A DNA stretch of 64,000 nt, taken from assembly GCA_014860355.1 (NCBI GenBank), contig JACZJV010000057.1:61571-125570 (forward strand). Reading direction: 5' to 3'. Under the pieces are notes generated by a model that saw only the letters and a list, made by a program, of their open reading frames with translations, ran no database searches and was not told the DNA's origin. Below, piece after piece: positions 8,062 to 17,688 of this stretch. The first letter of the stretch is position 1. Each line of letters begins with the position of its first letter. Position numbers and translations under genes: made by a program. This DNA is from Burkholderiales bacterium (GTDB taxonomy: Bacteria; Pseudomonadota; Gammaproteobacteria; Burkholderiales; SG8-39).

Positions 8062-8970
8062 CTACCGGGGCTCTATTCCAGATAAGTGTCTGCTTACTGA
8101 CATATAGGCTCCTAGCCAGCCTAGAACGGCCGCGAAGGCGAGCAGGGCGAGGCAGTCGGGAAGCCCGAAGAAATTCAGCTTGAAATCCGATCCATACAAC
8201 TGCGCCAGTTGCCGGATGCTGTGATTGAGGACCTGCATACAGAGGTAGACGATGGCGAGCGCAGCCACCCCCCCCAATCCGCCCTGGATGAGACCCAGGT
8301 GGAAAAAAGGGCGGCGGATAAATGAATCGGTTGCGCCTATCAGCTTGCTCACCTCGATCTCGTCTTTTTGCGTCACGATCTGCAGCCGTATGGTATTGAA
8401 GGTCACCGCCACCAGCCCGCAGGCCAGCAGCGTGGCCAGAATCAGCACGGTCATCCGTCCGAGGGCCAGCAGGCTCTCCAGCCGCTTTACCCAGGTCGAG
8501 TCGAGTTGCACATGAGCGACTTTGGGCAAGGAGCGCAATTGCGCCTCCAGCCTTTCCACCTCGGCCGCGCCGGCGTCGGTCTCGAACACGAAAGCGTCGG
8601 GCAGGGGATTGGTGCGCAGCGCGGCGATGACGTCGGACAGGTTCTCCGACTGCCGCAGTCCCTCCAGGGCCTCGTCGCGTGAAATGAAGCGCGGCGCACG
8701 CACGCCGGGAATCTGCTTCAGGCGCGCCTCGAGTGCAGAAATATCATCCTTGTTCGCGTCGCGGGCGAGGAACAGGCTGGCCTGGGGATTACCGGTGGTC
8801 ACCTGATGTGCCACGCTGCCCAGGTTCTGCAGCAGCATATAGCCACCCAGGGGCAGCGCCAGGGCGACGCCGATCACCGTTACATTGAGCAGGGTGGCAA
8901 GAGGATTGCGCGCCAGTCGCTTTAGCGTCAGGCTTAAGGTCTGCCAGTGCTGGCGCAGCCAGGTGCTCAC
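8062..8970 (-). CDS. ftsX: Cell division protein FtsX
   Basis: Membrane partner of FtsE in the ABC-like complex that links septation to peptidoglycan hydrolase activation. The 302-residue protein has a cytoplasmic N-terminus, a first span at about residues 22-46, a periplasmic domain (about 50-165) and three further spans, the FtsX/MacB-like topology. Its start overlaps the ftsE stop by four bases (ATGA), so the two are translationally coupled. Gene order ftsY-ftsE-ftsX-rpoH is the conserved one. Confidence 0.95.
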   Translation of the reverse strand: MSTWLRQHWQTLSLTLKRLARNPLATLLNVTVIGVALALPLGGYMLLQNLGSVAHQVTTGNPQASLFLARDANKDDISALEARLKQIPGVRAPRFISRDEALEGLRQSENLSDVIAALRTNPLPDAFVFETDAGAAEVERLEAQLRSLPKVAHVQLDSTWVKRLESLLALGRMTVLILATLLACGLVAVTFNTIRLQIVTQKDEIEVSKLIGATDSFIRRPFFHLGLIQGGLGGVAALAIVYLCMQVLNHSIRQLAQLYGSDFKLNFFGLPDCLALLAFAAVLGWLGAYMSVSRHLSGIEPR

Positions 8971-9620
8971 GGCTCCAGCCTCCCTTGGCTGAGCGCCAGC
9001 ACCCGCGGATTGAGGCGCTGGACCAGGGCTTCGTCGTGGGTCGCGATCAGCACGGTCACCCCGACCTGGTTGAACGAGCGGAACATCTCCACGACTTCGG
9101 CGGCGGAAGTCGTGTCCAGGCTCGCGGTCGGCTCGTCGGCGAGCAGAATACCGGGGCGGTTAACCACGGCGCGGGCGATGCACAGCCGCTGCTGTTCCCC
9201 GCCCGAGAGCGTGATCGGGTTGGCTTTTTCCCGCGCCAGCAGGCCTACCTTGTCTAGGGCCGCCCGCGCGCGTCGCGCGGCGTCCTTATGCGCATGACCG
9301 GTGAAGGCGAGCGGGAGCATGACGTTGTCGAACACGCTCCGGTCATAGAGTAGCTTCTGGTCCTGAAAAATGAGTCCCAGATTGCGCCGCAGATAGGGGA
9401 TGGCGGCGCGGCGCATGCTGCCGATGTTCTGGCCATTCACCAGCACCGTTCCGCTCGTCGGGCGCTCGATCGCGGGGATGAGCTTGAGCAGGGTACTCTT
9501 GCCTGCGCCCGAGCGGCCGGTGATGAACACCATTTCGCCCGGTTCGACCGTGAACGAGAGTTCGCACAGTGCCTCATGGCCGCCGCGATAACTCTTGCGC
9601 ACCTGGTTGAAGCTGATCAT
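8967..9620 (-). CDS. ftsE: Cell division ATP-binding protein FtsE
   Basis: ATPase of the FtsEX complex, 217 residues. Motifs appear in order: Walker A GRSGAGKSTLLKLI (about residues 35-48), Q-loop FQDQKLL, signature LSGGEQQR, Walker B ILLADEP and the switch His in ATHDEAL. It lies between ftsY and ftsX on the same strand, overlaps ftsX by four bases and is separated from ftsY by 25 bases. Confidence 0.97.
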   Translation of the reverse strand: MISFNQVRKSYRGGHEALCELSFTVEPGEMVFITGRSGAGKSTLLKLIPAIERPTSGTVLVNGQNIGSMRRAAIPYLRRNLGLIFQDQKLLYDRSVFDNVMLPLAFTGHAHKDAARRARAALDKVGLLAREKANPITLSGGEQQRLCIARAVVNRPGILLADEPTASLDTTSAAEVVEMFRSFNQVGVTVLIATHDEALVQRLNPRVLALSQGRLEP

Positions 9621-9645
9621 CGAAAAGCAGGATACAAGCGCAGGA

Positions 9646-10611
9646 TCAATCCGTATCGACCAATGCCGTGGCGAAGGCCTGCGCCAGGAACGGACGCAGG
9701 TCGTCGATGCCCTCGCCTATGCCGATGAAGCGTATGGGCACCGGGCGCTCTCGAGCGATAGCCGCGATTACCCCGCCCTTGGCAGTGCCGTCGAGCTTGG
9801 TAAGGATGAGGCCGGTCAGTCCCAGCGCGTCGTCGAAGGCCTTTACCTGGCTGAGCGCGTTCTGGCCGGTATTGGCGTCGAGCACCAATAGCACCTCATG
9901 CGGTGCGCTCGCATCGGCCTTGGCGATGACCCGCTTGACCTTGCGTATCTCTTCCATCAGATGCAGCTGGGTCGGAAGCCGCCCGGCGGTATCGGCGAGC
10001 ACGATATCGATCTTGCGCGCGCGCGCCGCCTGCACTGCGTCGAAAATCACCGCTGCCGGGTCGCCGCCCTGCTGGGTGATGACCGCAACCTGATTGCGCT
10101 CGCCCCAGATCACGAGTTGTTCGCGTGCCGCGGCGCGAAACGTGTCTCCCGCGGCGAGCAGCACGCTTTTTCCCTGCGCCTGGAAAAATTTCGCCAGCTT
10201 GCCGATGGAGGTAGTCTTGCCTGCGCCGTTGACCCCGGCCAGCATGATGATGTAGGGACGGTGCCCTTCGGCCGTCAGCGGCCGCTCCAGCGCTGATAGC
10301 AGGGTCGCGAGCGCTTCCTGCAGTGCGGCTTTCAGCTCCCGGCGATCAGTCAGGCCTTTCTTGCGCACCTGCTGGCGCAGATTTTCCAGCAGGTACTTGG
10401 TGGCCGCGACGCCGGTGTCGGCGCACAGAAGCGCCATCTCCAGCTCTTCGTAGAGTGCGGCGTCGATCTTGCCGCCGCCGAATAGGCCGCCCACCTGCGC
10501 GCGCGTGCGCGCAAGTCCCGCCTTGAGTCGTTCACTCCAGGACGGAACCGGTGCTGCGTCGGCGGATTTCTTGAGGAAGCTTAACATGGAGGTTCGCGCG
10601 GCTGGCTGCAA
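9646..10611 (-). CDS. ftsY: Signal recognition particle receptor FtsY
   Basis: SRP-type GTPase that docks ribosome-SRP complexes at the inner membrane. It is 321 residues long, with a short N-terminal A region, the N domain helical bundle and the G domain: P-loop GVNGAGKTTSIGKLA, DTAGR and TKLDG. The short acidic A domain is usual in this group and much smaller than in E. coli. ATG 10611 is the first start of the operon. Two in-frame Met codons in the first ten residues make the exact start uncertain by a few codons. Confidence 0.96.
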   Translation of the reverse strand: MQPAARTSMLSFLKKSADAAPVPSWSERLKAGLARTRAQVGGLFGGGKIDAALYEELEMALLCADTGVAATKYLLENLRQQVRKKGLTDRRELKAALQEALATLLSALERPLTAEGHRPYIIMLAGVNGAGKTTSIGKLAKFFQAQGKSVLLAAGDTFRAAAREQLVIWGERNQVAVITQQGGDPAAVIFDAVQAARARKIDIVLADTAGRLPTQLHLMEEIRKVKRVIAKADASAPHEVLLVLDANTGQNALSQVKAFDDALGLTGLILTKLDGTAKGGVIAAIARERPVPIRFIGIGEGIDDLRPFLAQAFATALVDTD

Positions 10612-10643
10612 AAACCGCTAAGATAGGCTCCGCATTTTAACAG

Positions 10644-10682
10644 GGAAGCCCTGATTGAGTCGCTGACGCAATCGGGGCTTCC
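10644..10682. other. Strong stem-loop between ftsY and the M16 operon
   Basis: Fourteen-bp stem GGAAGCCCTGATTG/CAATCGGGGCTTCC with one G-T pair and an 11-base loop, in the 137-base divergent gap. No T-tract follows on the plus strand. It may be a leader structure of the protease operon or a protein-binding palindrome. A second short pairing (AGGGGA/TCCCCT) follows at about 10691-10719. Confidence 0.55.
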
Positions 10683-10748
10683 TCTGATTCAGGGGATCCA
10701 GGCCGGGAAGGAAGTCCCCTTGTTCCAGTAAAGCACAGAAGGACACGG

Positions 10749-12119
10749 ATGAGAAAGCGGATGTTTCGCTGCTTGTTTGCGCTCGCAGCGGCCGTGGCCG
10801 TGAGTACCGCCGGGGCGCAGAACGCAGTGCATGAGCGCAAGCTCGCCAACGGCTTGCGCGTGATCGTGAAGGAAGATCATCGCGCCCCTACTGCGGTGCA
10901 CATGGTCTGGTACGTCGCCGGCAGCATGGATGAAGTAAGCGGCACCAGCGGCGTGGCGCATGTGCTCGAGCACCTGATGTTCAAAGCCACCAAGACCGTC
11001 GGGAGCGGCGAGTTCTCGCGCCGCATCGCAGCTGCGGGCGGGCGCGAGAACGCTTTTACCAGCCGCGACTACACCGCCTACTTCCAGCAGGTGCCGAAGG
11101 CAGCCCTTGCGCCGATGCTGCGGCTGGAAGCCGATCGTATGTCCAATCTGCTGGTGACCGAGTCCGAGTTCTCGCGCGAGATCAAGGTGGTAATGGAGGA
11201 GCGGCGGCTGCGCACCGAGGACCGGCCGCGCGCCCTGGCGACCGAAGCCCTCAATGCGGAGGCCTTTCTCGCGCATCCCTACCGCCGCCCGGTCATAGGA
11301 TGGATGAACGATCTCGTCAACATGAACCATCTCGACGCGCGCGACTGGTACTCGCGCTGGTACGCACCCAACAACGCTTTCGTCGTCGTGGTCGGGGACG
11401 TCAAGGCGGACGAGGTGTTCGCTCTGGCGCAAAAGTACTATGGTCGGATCAAATCCAGGCCCGTGCCCGCACGCAAGCCCCAGCTCGAGCCCGAACAGCG
11501 CGGCGTGCGCCGCCTGGTGGTCAAGGCGCCGGCCGAGCTTCCGTATCTGCTGATGGGCTGGAAATGCCCGGTACTGCGCGATGCGGACAAGGACTGGCAG
11601 GCGTATGCGCTGGAGGTGCTGACCGGGGTGCTCGACGGCAACGAATCGGCGCGGCTGAATCAGTCGCTGGTGCGCGACAGTCGCGTGGCGAGCGAGGCAG
11701 GGGCGAGCTATGATTTGACCGCGCGCGGGCCGGGGATGTGTTTGCTCGAAGGGACCCCCAGCCAGGGCAGGACCGCGGCCGAACTGGAGACCGGCTTGCG
11801 TGCCGAGCTCGCGCGCCTGGTGCAGGAAGGCGTGACCGAGGACGAGCTTGCGCGCGTAAAGGCACAACAGGTGGCGAGCCAGGTATTCAAGCGCGATTCG
11901 ATTTTCGGCCAGGCGATGGAAATCGGGCGCTTCGAGACGGCGGGCCTGTCGTACCGGGACATCGACAAAGCGCTCGAGGGCATTAAAGCGGTAAGCGCCG
12001 AGCAGGTGCGCGCTGTGGCAAAGCGGTACTTCGTCGACGATCAGCTCACCGTGGTCGTGCTCGACCCGCAGCCGCTGGAGCAGGCGCATAAGCGGCCGCC
12101 ACCTGGCATGAGGCACTGA
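10749..12119 (+). CDS. Periplasmic M16 zinc protease, catalytic subunit
   Basis: Pitrilysin-type metalloprotease of 456 residues with an N-terminal Sec signal peptide (basic start, hydrophobic core, cut near AGA at about residue 23). The inverted zinc motif HxxEH is intact (HVLEH, residues 71-75), and further downstream Glu residues (in KVVMEERR) can supply the third ligand. It is one base from the next M16 gene, which lacks the zinc motif. Such pairs form heterodimers in which only one partner cleaves. The substrate is unknown. Confidence 0.93.
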   Translation: MRKRMFRCLFALAAAVAVSTAGAQNAVHERKLANGLRVIVKEDHRAPTAVHMVWYVAGSMDEVSGTSGVAHVLEHLMFKATKTVGSGEFSRRIAAAGGRENAFTSRDYTAYFQQVPKAALAPMLRLEADRMSNLLVTESEFSREIKVVMEERRLRTEDRPRALATEALNAEAFLAHPYRRPVIGWMNDLVNMNHLDARDWYSRWYAPNNAFVVVVGDVKADEVFALAQKYYGRIKSRPVPARKPQLEPEQRGVRRLVVKAPAELPYLLMGWKCPVLRDADKDWQAYALEVLTGVLDGNESARLNQSLVRDSRVASEAGASYDLTARGPGMCLLEGTPSQGRTAAELETGLRAELARLVQEGVTEDELARVKAQQVASQVFKRDSIFGQAMEIGRFETAGLSYRDIDKALEGIKAVSAEQVRAVAKRYFVDDQLTVVVLDPQPLEQAHKRPPPGMRH

Positions 12120-12120
12120 A

Positions 12121-13452
12121 ATGGTGAAGCGCATCGGCCGCGAAGCAGGAAAATGCCTATGCCTGGTAGCCGCGGCGACGTTGTCGCTGGCGGCGGCCAC
12201 GGCGCAAGCTACGCTGCCGATCCAGCACTGGACCTCTGCCTCCGGCGCTCGCGTCTATTTCGTGGAAAATCACGGCCTTCCGATGGTCGACGTCAATGTC
12301 GATTTCGACGCCGGCGGCCGGCGCGCGCCGTCCGCAAAGGCGGGGCTGGCCGGTCTTACCCATACGCTAGTCAAAGCCGGATCCGCCGCGCACTCCGAGG
12401 AGGAGATCAGCCGGCGCATCGCCGATGTCGGCGCGCAGCTGGGCGGCGACGCGGACCGCGATCGCGCCGGACTGTCGCTGCGGACCCTGTCGAGCGAAAA
12501 GGAGCGCACGCAGGCTATCGAGACCTTTGCGCAGATCCTGCAGACGCCGGTGTTTCCCGACGCGGCGTTTGCACGCGAGAAGGCGCGCCTGGTCGATGGC
12601 GTCAGGGAGGAAGAGACCAAGCCCGGCGCGATAGCGCAAAGGGCCTTCTACCGCTTGATGTACGCGGCGCATCCTTACGCGCTGGCGCCTACGCCGGAGG
12701 CCGTGCAGCGCATCACGCGCGAGGACGTGCAAGATTTCTATCGTGAGAACTACGTCGCCGGGCGCGCCGTGGTCACCATAATCGGCGATCTCGGCCGTGT
12801 GTACGCCGAGCGCATCGCCGAGCAACTCACCGCCGGGCTGCCGCGCGCCAGCGGCGCGCCGGCCCCGCTGCCGCCGGTGATGCAGCCGCCGGACCAGACC
12901 TTGCGCATCGCGCATCCGGCGTCGCAAAGCCACATCCTGCTTGGCCTGCCGGCGATTGCGCGCGGAGACCCGGATTATTTTCCGCTGCTGGTGGGCAACT
13001 ACGCCCTCGGCGGCGGGGGCTTTGTTTCGCGTCTGTACCTCGAGGTGCGCGAAAAGCGTGGCTACGCCTACAGCGTCTACAGCTATTTCCAGCCCTTGGC
13101 GCAGGAAGGCCCATTCCGCATCGGATTGCAGACCAAAAAGGAACAGGCCGAGGAAGCGCTGGCGCGCGTGCGCATCGTGCTCGACGAATTCCTCGCGCGC
13201 GGGCCGAGCGCCGCCGAGATGAAGGCTGCAAAACAGAACCTGGTCGGCGGCTTCGCGTTGCGCATAGACAGCAACCGCAAGCTGCTCGAGCATGTTGCAA
13301 CAATCGGCTTTTACCAACTGCCGCTCACCTGGCTGGACGATTTTCCCGCGCGCATCGAAAAAGTGAGCGCGGCCGACGTTCGCTCCGCTTTCGCCAGGCG
13401 CGTGCGCCCGGAGCATTTGGTAACCGTCGTCGTCGGCAGTGGCGAAAAGTAA
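12121..13452 (+). CDS. M16 peptidase-like protein, non-catalytic partner
   Basis: Second M16 family protein, 443 residues, with a signal peptide (cleavage near ATAQA). Where the catalytic partner has HVLEH this one reads LTHTLVKAG, so the zinc site is lost. It keeps the C-terminal substrate-binding signature seen as GGGGFVSRLYLEVREKRGYA (Arg/Tyr pair). This pattern fits the regulatory half of a two-gene M16 protease. The gene follows the catalytic one after a single base and overlaps rsmD by 14 bases. Confidence 0.92.
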   Translation: MVKRIGREAGKCLCLVAAATLSLAAATAQATLPIQHWTSASGARVYFVENHGLPMVDVNVDFDAGGRRAPSAKAGLAGLTHTLVKAGSAAHSEEEISRRIADVGAQLGGDADRDRAGLSLRTLSSEKERTQAIETFAQILQTPVFPDAAFAREKARLVDGVREEETKPGAIAQRAFYRLMYAAHPYALAPTPEAVQRITREDVQDFYRENYVAGRAVVTIIGDLGRVYAERIAEQLTAGLPRASGAPAPLPPVMQPPDQTLRIAHPASQSHILLGLPAIARGDPDYFPLLVGNYALGGGGFVSRLYLEVREKRGYAYSVYSYFQPLAQEGPFRIGLQTKKEQAEEALARVRIVLDEFLARGPSAAEMKAAKQNLVGGFALRIDSNRKLLEHVATIGFYQLPLTWLDDFPARIEKVSAADVRSAFARRVRPEHLVTVVVGSGEK

Positions 13453-13996
13453 CCAGGTTCGCATCATCGGCGGCGAATGGCGCAGCCGCCGCATCACATT
13501 TCCCGATCATGAAGGGCTGCGCCCGAGCGCCGACCGCGTGCGCGAGACCCTGTTCAACTGGCTGGGACAGGACCTCGGCGGCGAGCGCTGTCTCGATTTG
13601 TTCGCCGGCAGCGGCGCGCTCGGTTTCGAGGCGCTGTCGCGTGGCGCCGCTTGCGTGGTGATGGTGGAAAAGAGCCGCAGGGTATGCGAGGCACTGCGCC
13701 GCAATGCCGGCCTGCTTGCGGCCAAAAACCTGCAATTGCACTGTGCGGATGCGCTAGAATTCGCCACTGCCGCAGCGGCCGACGCGGCGGCGCGCTTCGA
13801 TGTCGTGTTTCTCGATCCGCCGTTCGGCTCGACCTTGCTGGTGCAGGCGCAGCAGCGGGTGGTGCCGCTGCTGCAGCCGGGGGCGAGGGTATACGTCGAG
13901 AGCGCTGCGGCATTCGCACCGTCGGGCGGCTGGCGGATACTCCGGCAGGGCCGCGCCGGACAGGTGCACTACTCATTGGTGACATATGGCGACTAG
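13439..13996 (+). CDS. rsmD: 16S rRNA (guanine966-N2)-methyltransferase
   Basis: SAM-dependent methyltransferase acting on G966 of 16S rRNA. It has 185 residues. Family signatures are [12 protein letters not shown] at the N-terminus, the SAM-binding [19 protein letters not shown] and the catalytic motif DPPF. The GTG start at 13439 lies inside the preceding M16 gene, and the stop overlaps coaD by 11 bases, so the whole run is likely one operon. rsmD-coaD is a widely conserved pair. Confidence 0.96.
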   Translation: MAKSNQVRIIGGEWRSRRITFPDHEGLRPSADRVRETLFNWLGQDLGGERCLDLFAGSGALGFEALSRGAACVVMVEKSRRVCEALRRNAGLLAAKNLQLHCADALEFATAAAADAAARFDVVFLDPPFGSTLLVQAQQRVVPLLQPGARVYVESAAAFAPSGGWRILRQGRAGQVHYSLVTYGD

Positions 13997-14480
13997 GGCA
14001 GTCTATCCGGGAACATTCGATCCTCTCACTCGGGGCCACGAGGATCTGGTGCGGCGCGCCGCCCTGGTGTTCGACGAACTGGTCGTCGGCGTCGCCGACA
14101 GCCGCGGCAAGCAGCCGTTTTTCACCCTGGACGAACGCGTGTCCATGGCGCGCGAGGTTCTGTCGGGATACGCCAACGTGCGCGTGGAAAGCTTTCGCGG
14201 CCTGCTGATGAATTTCATCCGCACCCAGAACGCGCGCGTGGTCCTGCGTGGATTGCGCGCGGTATCCGATTTCGAATACGAGTTCCAGCTGGCGGGCATG
14301 AACCGCAACCTTTATCCGGATGTCGAGACCCTGTTTCTCACTCCGGGCGAGCAGCATATGTTCGTGTCCGCCACCATGGTGCGCGAAATCGCGACCCTGG
14401 GTGGAGACGTGAGCAAATTTGTTCAGCCCGTGGTGGAAGGCTACATCAAGGAAAAGCTGCTGCAGATGGGCGGCGCGTAA
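13986..14480 (+). CDS. coaD: Phosphopantetheine adenylyltransferase
   Basis: Penultimate step of coenzyme A synthesis: transfer of AMP from ATP to 4'-phosphopantetheine. Length 164 residues, normal for the family. The nucleotidyltransferase motif TxGH region reads [14 protein letters not shown]. The conserved [12 protein letters not shown] and SATMVREIA blocks are present. The start codon lies inside the end of rsmD. Confidence 0.97.
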   Translation: MATRAVYPGTFDPLTRGHEDLVRRAALVFDELVVGVADSRGKQPFFTLDERVSMAREVLSGYANVRVESFRGLLMNFIRTQNARVVLRGLRAVSDFEYEFQLAGMNRNLYPDVETLFLTPGEQHMFVSATMVREIATLGGDVSKFVQPVVEGYIKEKLLQMGGA

Positions 14481-14503
14481 TGCCGAAACCTCACCGTGGA
14501 TAG

Positions 14504-14773
<270 letters not shown>

Positions 14774-14801
14774 AGCCATAGTCGCGGCTGTTACCGACGC
14801 A

Positions 14802-15626
14802 TTACTTCTGGCAGACAGGGCAATAGAAGGTGGAGCGCTGGCCCTGGCGCAAATGGCGGATGGCGGTGCCGCAGACGCGGCAGGCGAGCCCGGTACGGCC
14901 ATATACGTAGTACTGCTGCTGGAAATAGCCCGAACTGCCGTCGCTGTGGACAAAGTCGCGCAGCGTGCTGCCGCCCGCCGCCAGTGCTTTTTTCAGCGTC
15001 GACTTGACTGCTGCCGCGAGCGCGTCGTAGCGCGCCAGCGACAGCCGACCCGCGGGGGTGCGCGGATCGATGCGGGCGTGGAACAGGCTTTCGTTGGCGT
15101 AGATGTTGCCGACGCCCACGACGAGCTTCGCGTTCATCAGGACCAGCTTGACCGCGGCCTTGCGCGCGCGCGTCGCCGCGTGCAGAAGCTTGCCGCTGAA
15201 TGCATCGTCCAGCGGCTCAGCGCCCAGGCCGGCGATCAACGGATGGCGCGAAATATCGCTGCTCGCCCAGAGCACGGCGCCGAAACGGCGCGGATCGCGC
15301 AGGCGCAGCAACTTTTTGCCCAGCAGCAGGTCGAAGTGCTCATGCGGCTTGGGTTCGGTCCCGGCGTCCATGATGCGCAGGCTTCCCGACATGCCCAGGT
15401 GCAGAATCAGCCAGCCCTCGGATTCGTCCGCGCTGCAATCGATGAGGATGTATTTGCCGCGGCGCGAGACGCGAGCGATGCGCCGTCCGGTCACGCGCGC
15501 CGCAAGATTGACCGGTATCGGCCAGCGCAGCCGGTGTTCGCTCACGCGCACGCCGGTAATGATCTTGCCCGCCAAGCAGGGCTCGATGCCGCGACGCGTG
15601 ATTTCGACTTCGGGTAGTTCGGGCAT
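14802..15626 (-). CDS. mutM: Formamidopyrimidine-DNA glycosylase
   Basis: Base-excision repair enzyme that removes 8-oxoguanine and cuts the strand. The catalytic N-terminus PELPEVE (Pro2 nucleophile, Glu3) is intact, as is the C-terminal zinc finger CRVC...CPVCQK. Length is 274 residues. It is convergent with the ferredoxin gene (28-base gap) and divergent from the TPR gene. Confidence 0.97.
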   Translation of the reverse strand: MPELPEVEITRRGIEPCLAGKIITGVRVSEHRLRWPIPVNLAARVTGRRIARVSRRGKYILIDCSADESEGWLILHLGMSGSLRIMDAGTEPKPHEHFDLLLGKKLLRLRDPRRFGAVLWASSDISRHPLIAGLGAEPLDDAFSGKLLHAATRARKAAVKLVLMNAKLVVGVGNIYANESLFHARIDPRTPAGRLSLARYDALAAAVKSTLKKALAAGGSTLRDFVHSDGSSGYFQQQYYVYGRTGLACRVCGTAIRHLRQGQRSTFYCPVCQK

Positions 15627-15708
15627 GAGTTGTGCGGGGCGGTTTTTCTTGTACTGGCGAACAAATATACCTAATATGTAGCCCCCACGCTAAGCTATCC
15701 GCGCCACA

Positions 15709-17502
15709 ATGTCCTTTCCGCGTTTTTCCACCTTTCCCTTGCTTATTCGAATACTGTTTGCAGCTTCGGGTTTGACGCTTGCCGCCTGCGCACAGCAGCC
15801 GACACTGTCGGCTGCATCGGCTGACAAACCGGCGCTCAGTCAGAGCCAGGCCGAGGAGGCGGCGCACCAGAAGGCCGCCGCGTCGGCAGCCGAGCACGCG
15901 GCCGAGCAGAACCTGCCCAAGCAGGATCTGACCGAGGCGCTGCTGTATGAATATTTGCTCGCGGAAATTGCCGGACAGCGCGGCGCTGTCGGTTTGTCGG
16001 CGCAGGCCTACGCCGATCTGGCCAAACAAACCCGCGATCCGCGCATCGCCAAGCGCGCGGCCGAGGTCGCGTTGTACGCGCGCATGCCGGCCGCCGCCAT
16101 CGATGCCGCCAGGATTTGGTATGAAACCGAGCCGTCTTCGCTGCAGGCGCTGCAGGCGCTAACCAGCCTGCTTATCGGCGCCAAGCGTGAGCAGGAAGCG
16201 CTGCCCTACCTGCAGAAGCTGCTGCAATCCGACGATAGCGGCGCCGGTTTCCTGCAACTCGCGCGCCTGCTTGCCAATAACGAGGACAAGGCGCTGACGC
16301 TCAATCTGGTGCGGCAACTGGCTCAGCCCTACCCCGGGAGCGCGCAGGCGCATTTTGCCGTGGCCCAGGCCGCCGTGGGCGCCGGACAGAGCGAACTCGC
16401 TCTGTCCGAAGTGCGCGCGGCAGCCAAGCTCCAGCCCGACTGGGATCTGCCCGTGTTGCTGGAGGCGCAGTTGTTGCAGCGGCAGTCGAACACGCTGGCG
16501 CTCGAGCACCTGGCCGCGTTCCTCGCGCGCCATCCAATGGCGCGGGACGTACGCATGAGTTATGCGCGCGCTCTCGTGGCAGAAAAGAAATATACCGAGG
16601 CTCGCGCCGAATTCCAGACCCTGCTCAAGGATTTTCCCGACAACACCGATGTGGTCTTTGCCGTCGGCGTGCTGTCGCTGCAGCTGCAGGACTACGCGCT
16701 GGCACAAGCAAATTTCAACCGCCTGCTCGTGTTGCCCTACCGCGACAAGAACACGGTGCGCATGTACCTGGGCCAGATCGCCGAGGAACAAAAGGATTTT
16801 CCGGAGGCCTTGCGCCTGTATGACGAAGTCGTCGGCGGAGAATCGTATCTGCGCGCGCAGATACGCTATGCGCTGGTGCTGAGCAAGCAGGGCAACCTGG
16901 CCGCGGCGCGCGCTCACCTGCAGCAGATCGAGGTCGACAGTGAATCGGCGAAGGTGCAGCTGCTGCTGACCGAGGCGCAGATGCTGCGCGATGCCAAGCA
17001 GCCGCGCGTAGCCTTCGAATTGATCGGCAACGCGCTGCAGAGCATGCCCGAGCAGCCCGAGTTGCTCTACGACTACGCCATGCTGGCCGAGAAGCTCGAT
17101 CGCGTGGACGTGCTCGAGACCAGCCTGACGAAACTGATCAAGCTGAAGCCGGACCATGCGCATGCCTACAATGCGCTGGGTTATTCGCTTGCCGAGCGCA
17201 ACCTGCGCCTGCCCGAAGCGCAGGAGCTGATAGAAAAGGCCTTACAGCTTTCCCCCGAGGATCCGTTCATCATCGACAGCATGGGCTGGGTGCTGTATCG
17301 TGCGGGCAAGAGCGAGCAGGCGCTGGAGTATCTGCGCAAGGCCTACACGGTACGCCCCGACCCGGAGATTGCCGCGCACCTGGGCGAAGTGTTGTGGGTC
17401 GCGGGAGAGCGCAGCGAAGCCGAGAAGATCTGGCTCGACGCAAGCAAGAAAGCCCCGGATAACGACGCCCTCAACAGCACGATCAAGCGCTTCAGGCCTT
17501 AG
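15709..17502 (+). CDS. TPR-repeat outer-membrane lipoprotein
   Basis: A 597-residue protein with a lipoprotein signal (lipobox LAAC, Cys at about residue 26), an Ala/Gln-rich linker and many tetratricopeptide repeats, clearest at the C-terminus (AYNALGYSLAERNLRLPEA, FIIDSMGWVLYRAGKSEQAL). The family is found just before lolB-ispE in many betaproteobacteria. Its role is not known; an envelope scaffold linked to lipoprotein sorting is a guess from the neighbour lolB. ATG 15709 lies 82 bases from the divergent mutM start. Confidence 0.88.
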   Translation: MSFPRFSTFPLLIRILFAASGLTLAACAQQPTLSAASADKPALSQSQAEEAAHQKAAASAAEHAAEQNLPKQDLTEALLYEYLLAEIAGQRGAVGLSAQAYADLAKQTRDPRIAKRAAEVALYARMPAAAIDAARIWYETEPSSLQALQALTSLLIGAKREQEALPYLQKLLQSDDSGAGFLQLARLLANNEDKALTLNLVRQLAQPYPGSAQAHFAVAQAAVGAGQSELALSEVRAAAKLQPDWDLPVLLEAQLLQRQSNTLALEHLAAFLARHPMARDVRMSYARALVAEKKYTEARAEFQTLLKDFPDNTDVVFAVGVLSLQLQDYALAQANFNRLLVLPYRDKNTVRMYLGQIAEEQKDFPEALRLYDEVVGGESYLRAQIRYALVLSKQGNLAAARAHLQQIEVDSESAKVQLLLTEAQMLRDAKQPRVAFELIGNALQSMPEQPELLYDYAMLAEKLDRVDVLETSLTKLIKLKPDHAHAYNALGYSLAERNLRLPEAQELIEKALQLSPEDPFIIDSMGWVLYRAGKSEQALEYLRKAYTVRPDPEIAAHLGEVLWVAGERSEAEKIWLDASKKAPDNDALNSTIKRFRP

Positions 17503-17688
17503 CCTGTGCAAGGTCGAAGCGAACACCGTGTCTTCGATCGAGTACGATCCCAGGTCTGACGAACAAGGGCGGGATGCATCGCCCCCTTGCATATCCTCTG
17601 CGCGGACGCGATCGTGCCATGCGTATTCGCCGATTCCGTCGACATCTGGCATGAGCATAAGGACAGTCCGGGGACGGTAGCCTTCATC

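Noticed and set aside
10667..10678. TGACGCAATC occurring at about 51, 10669 and 24153
   Set aside because: The flanks do not match; three hits of a 10-mer without shared context are not enough to call a repeat or regulator site.
10689..12200. Minus-strand open frame of 503 codons opposite the M16 protease
   Set aside because: The plus strand encodes an intact signal peptide and HxxEH protease.
17503..17688. Possible small gene between the TPR protein and lolB
   Set aside because: No frame with a ribosome binding site or recognisable motif; the in-frame extension of lolB would destroy its lipoprotein signal.
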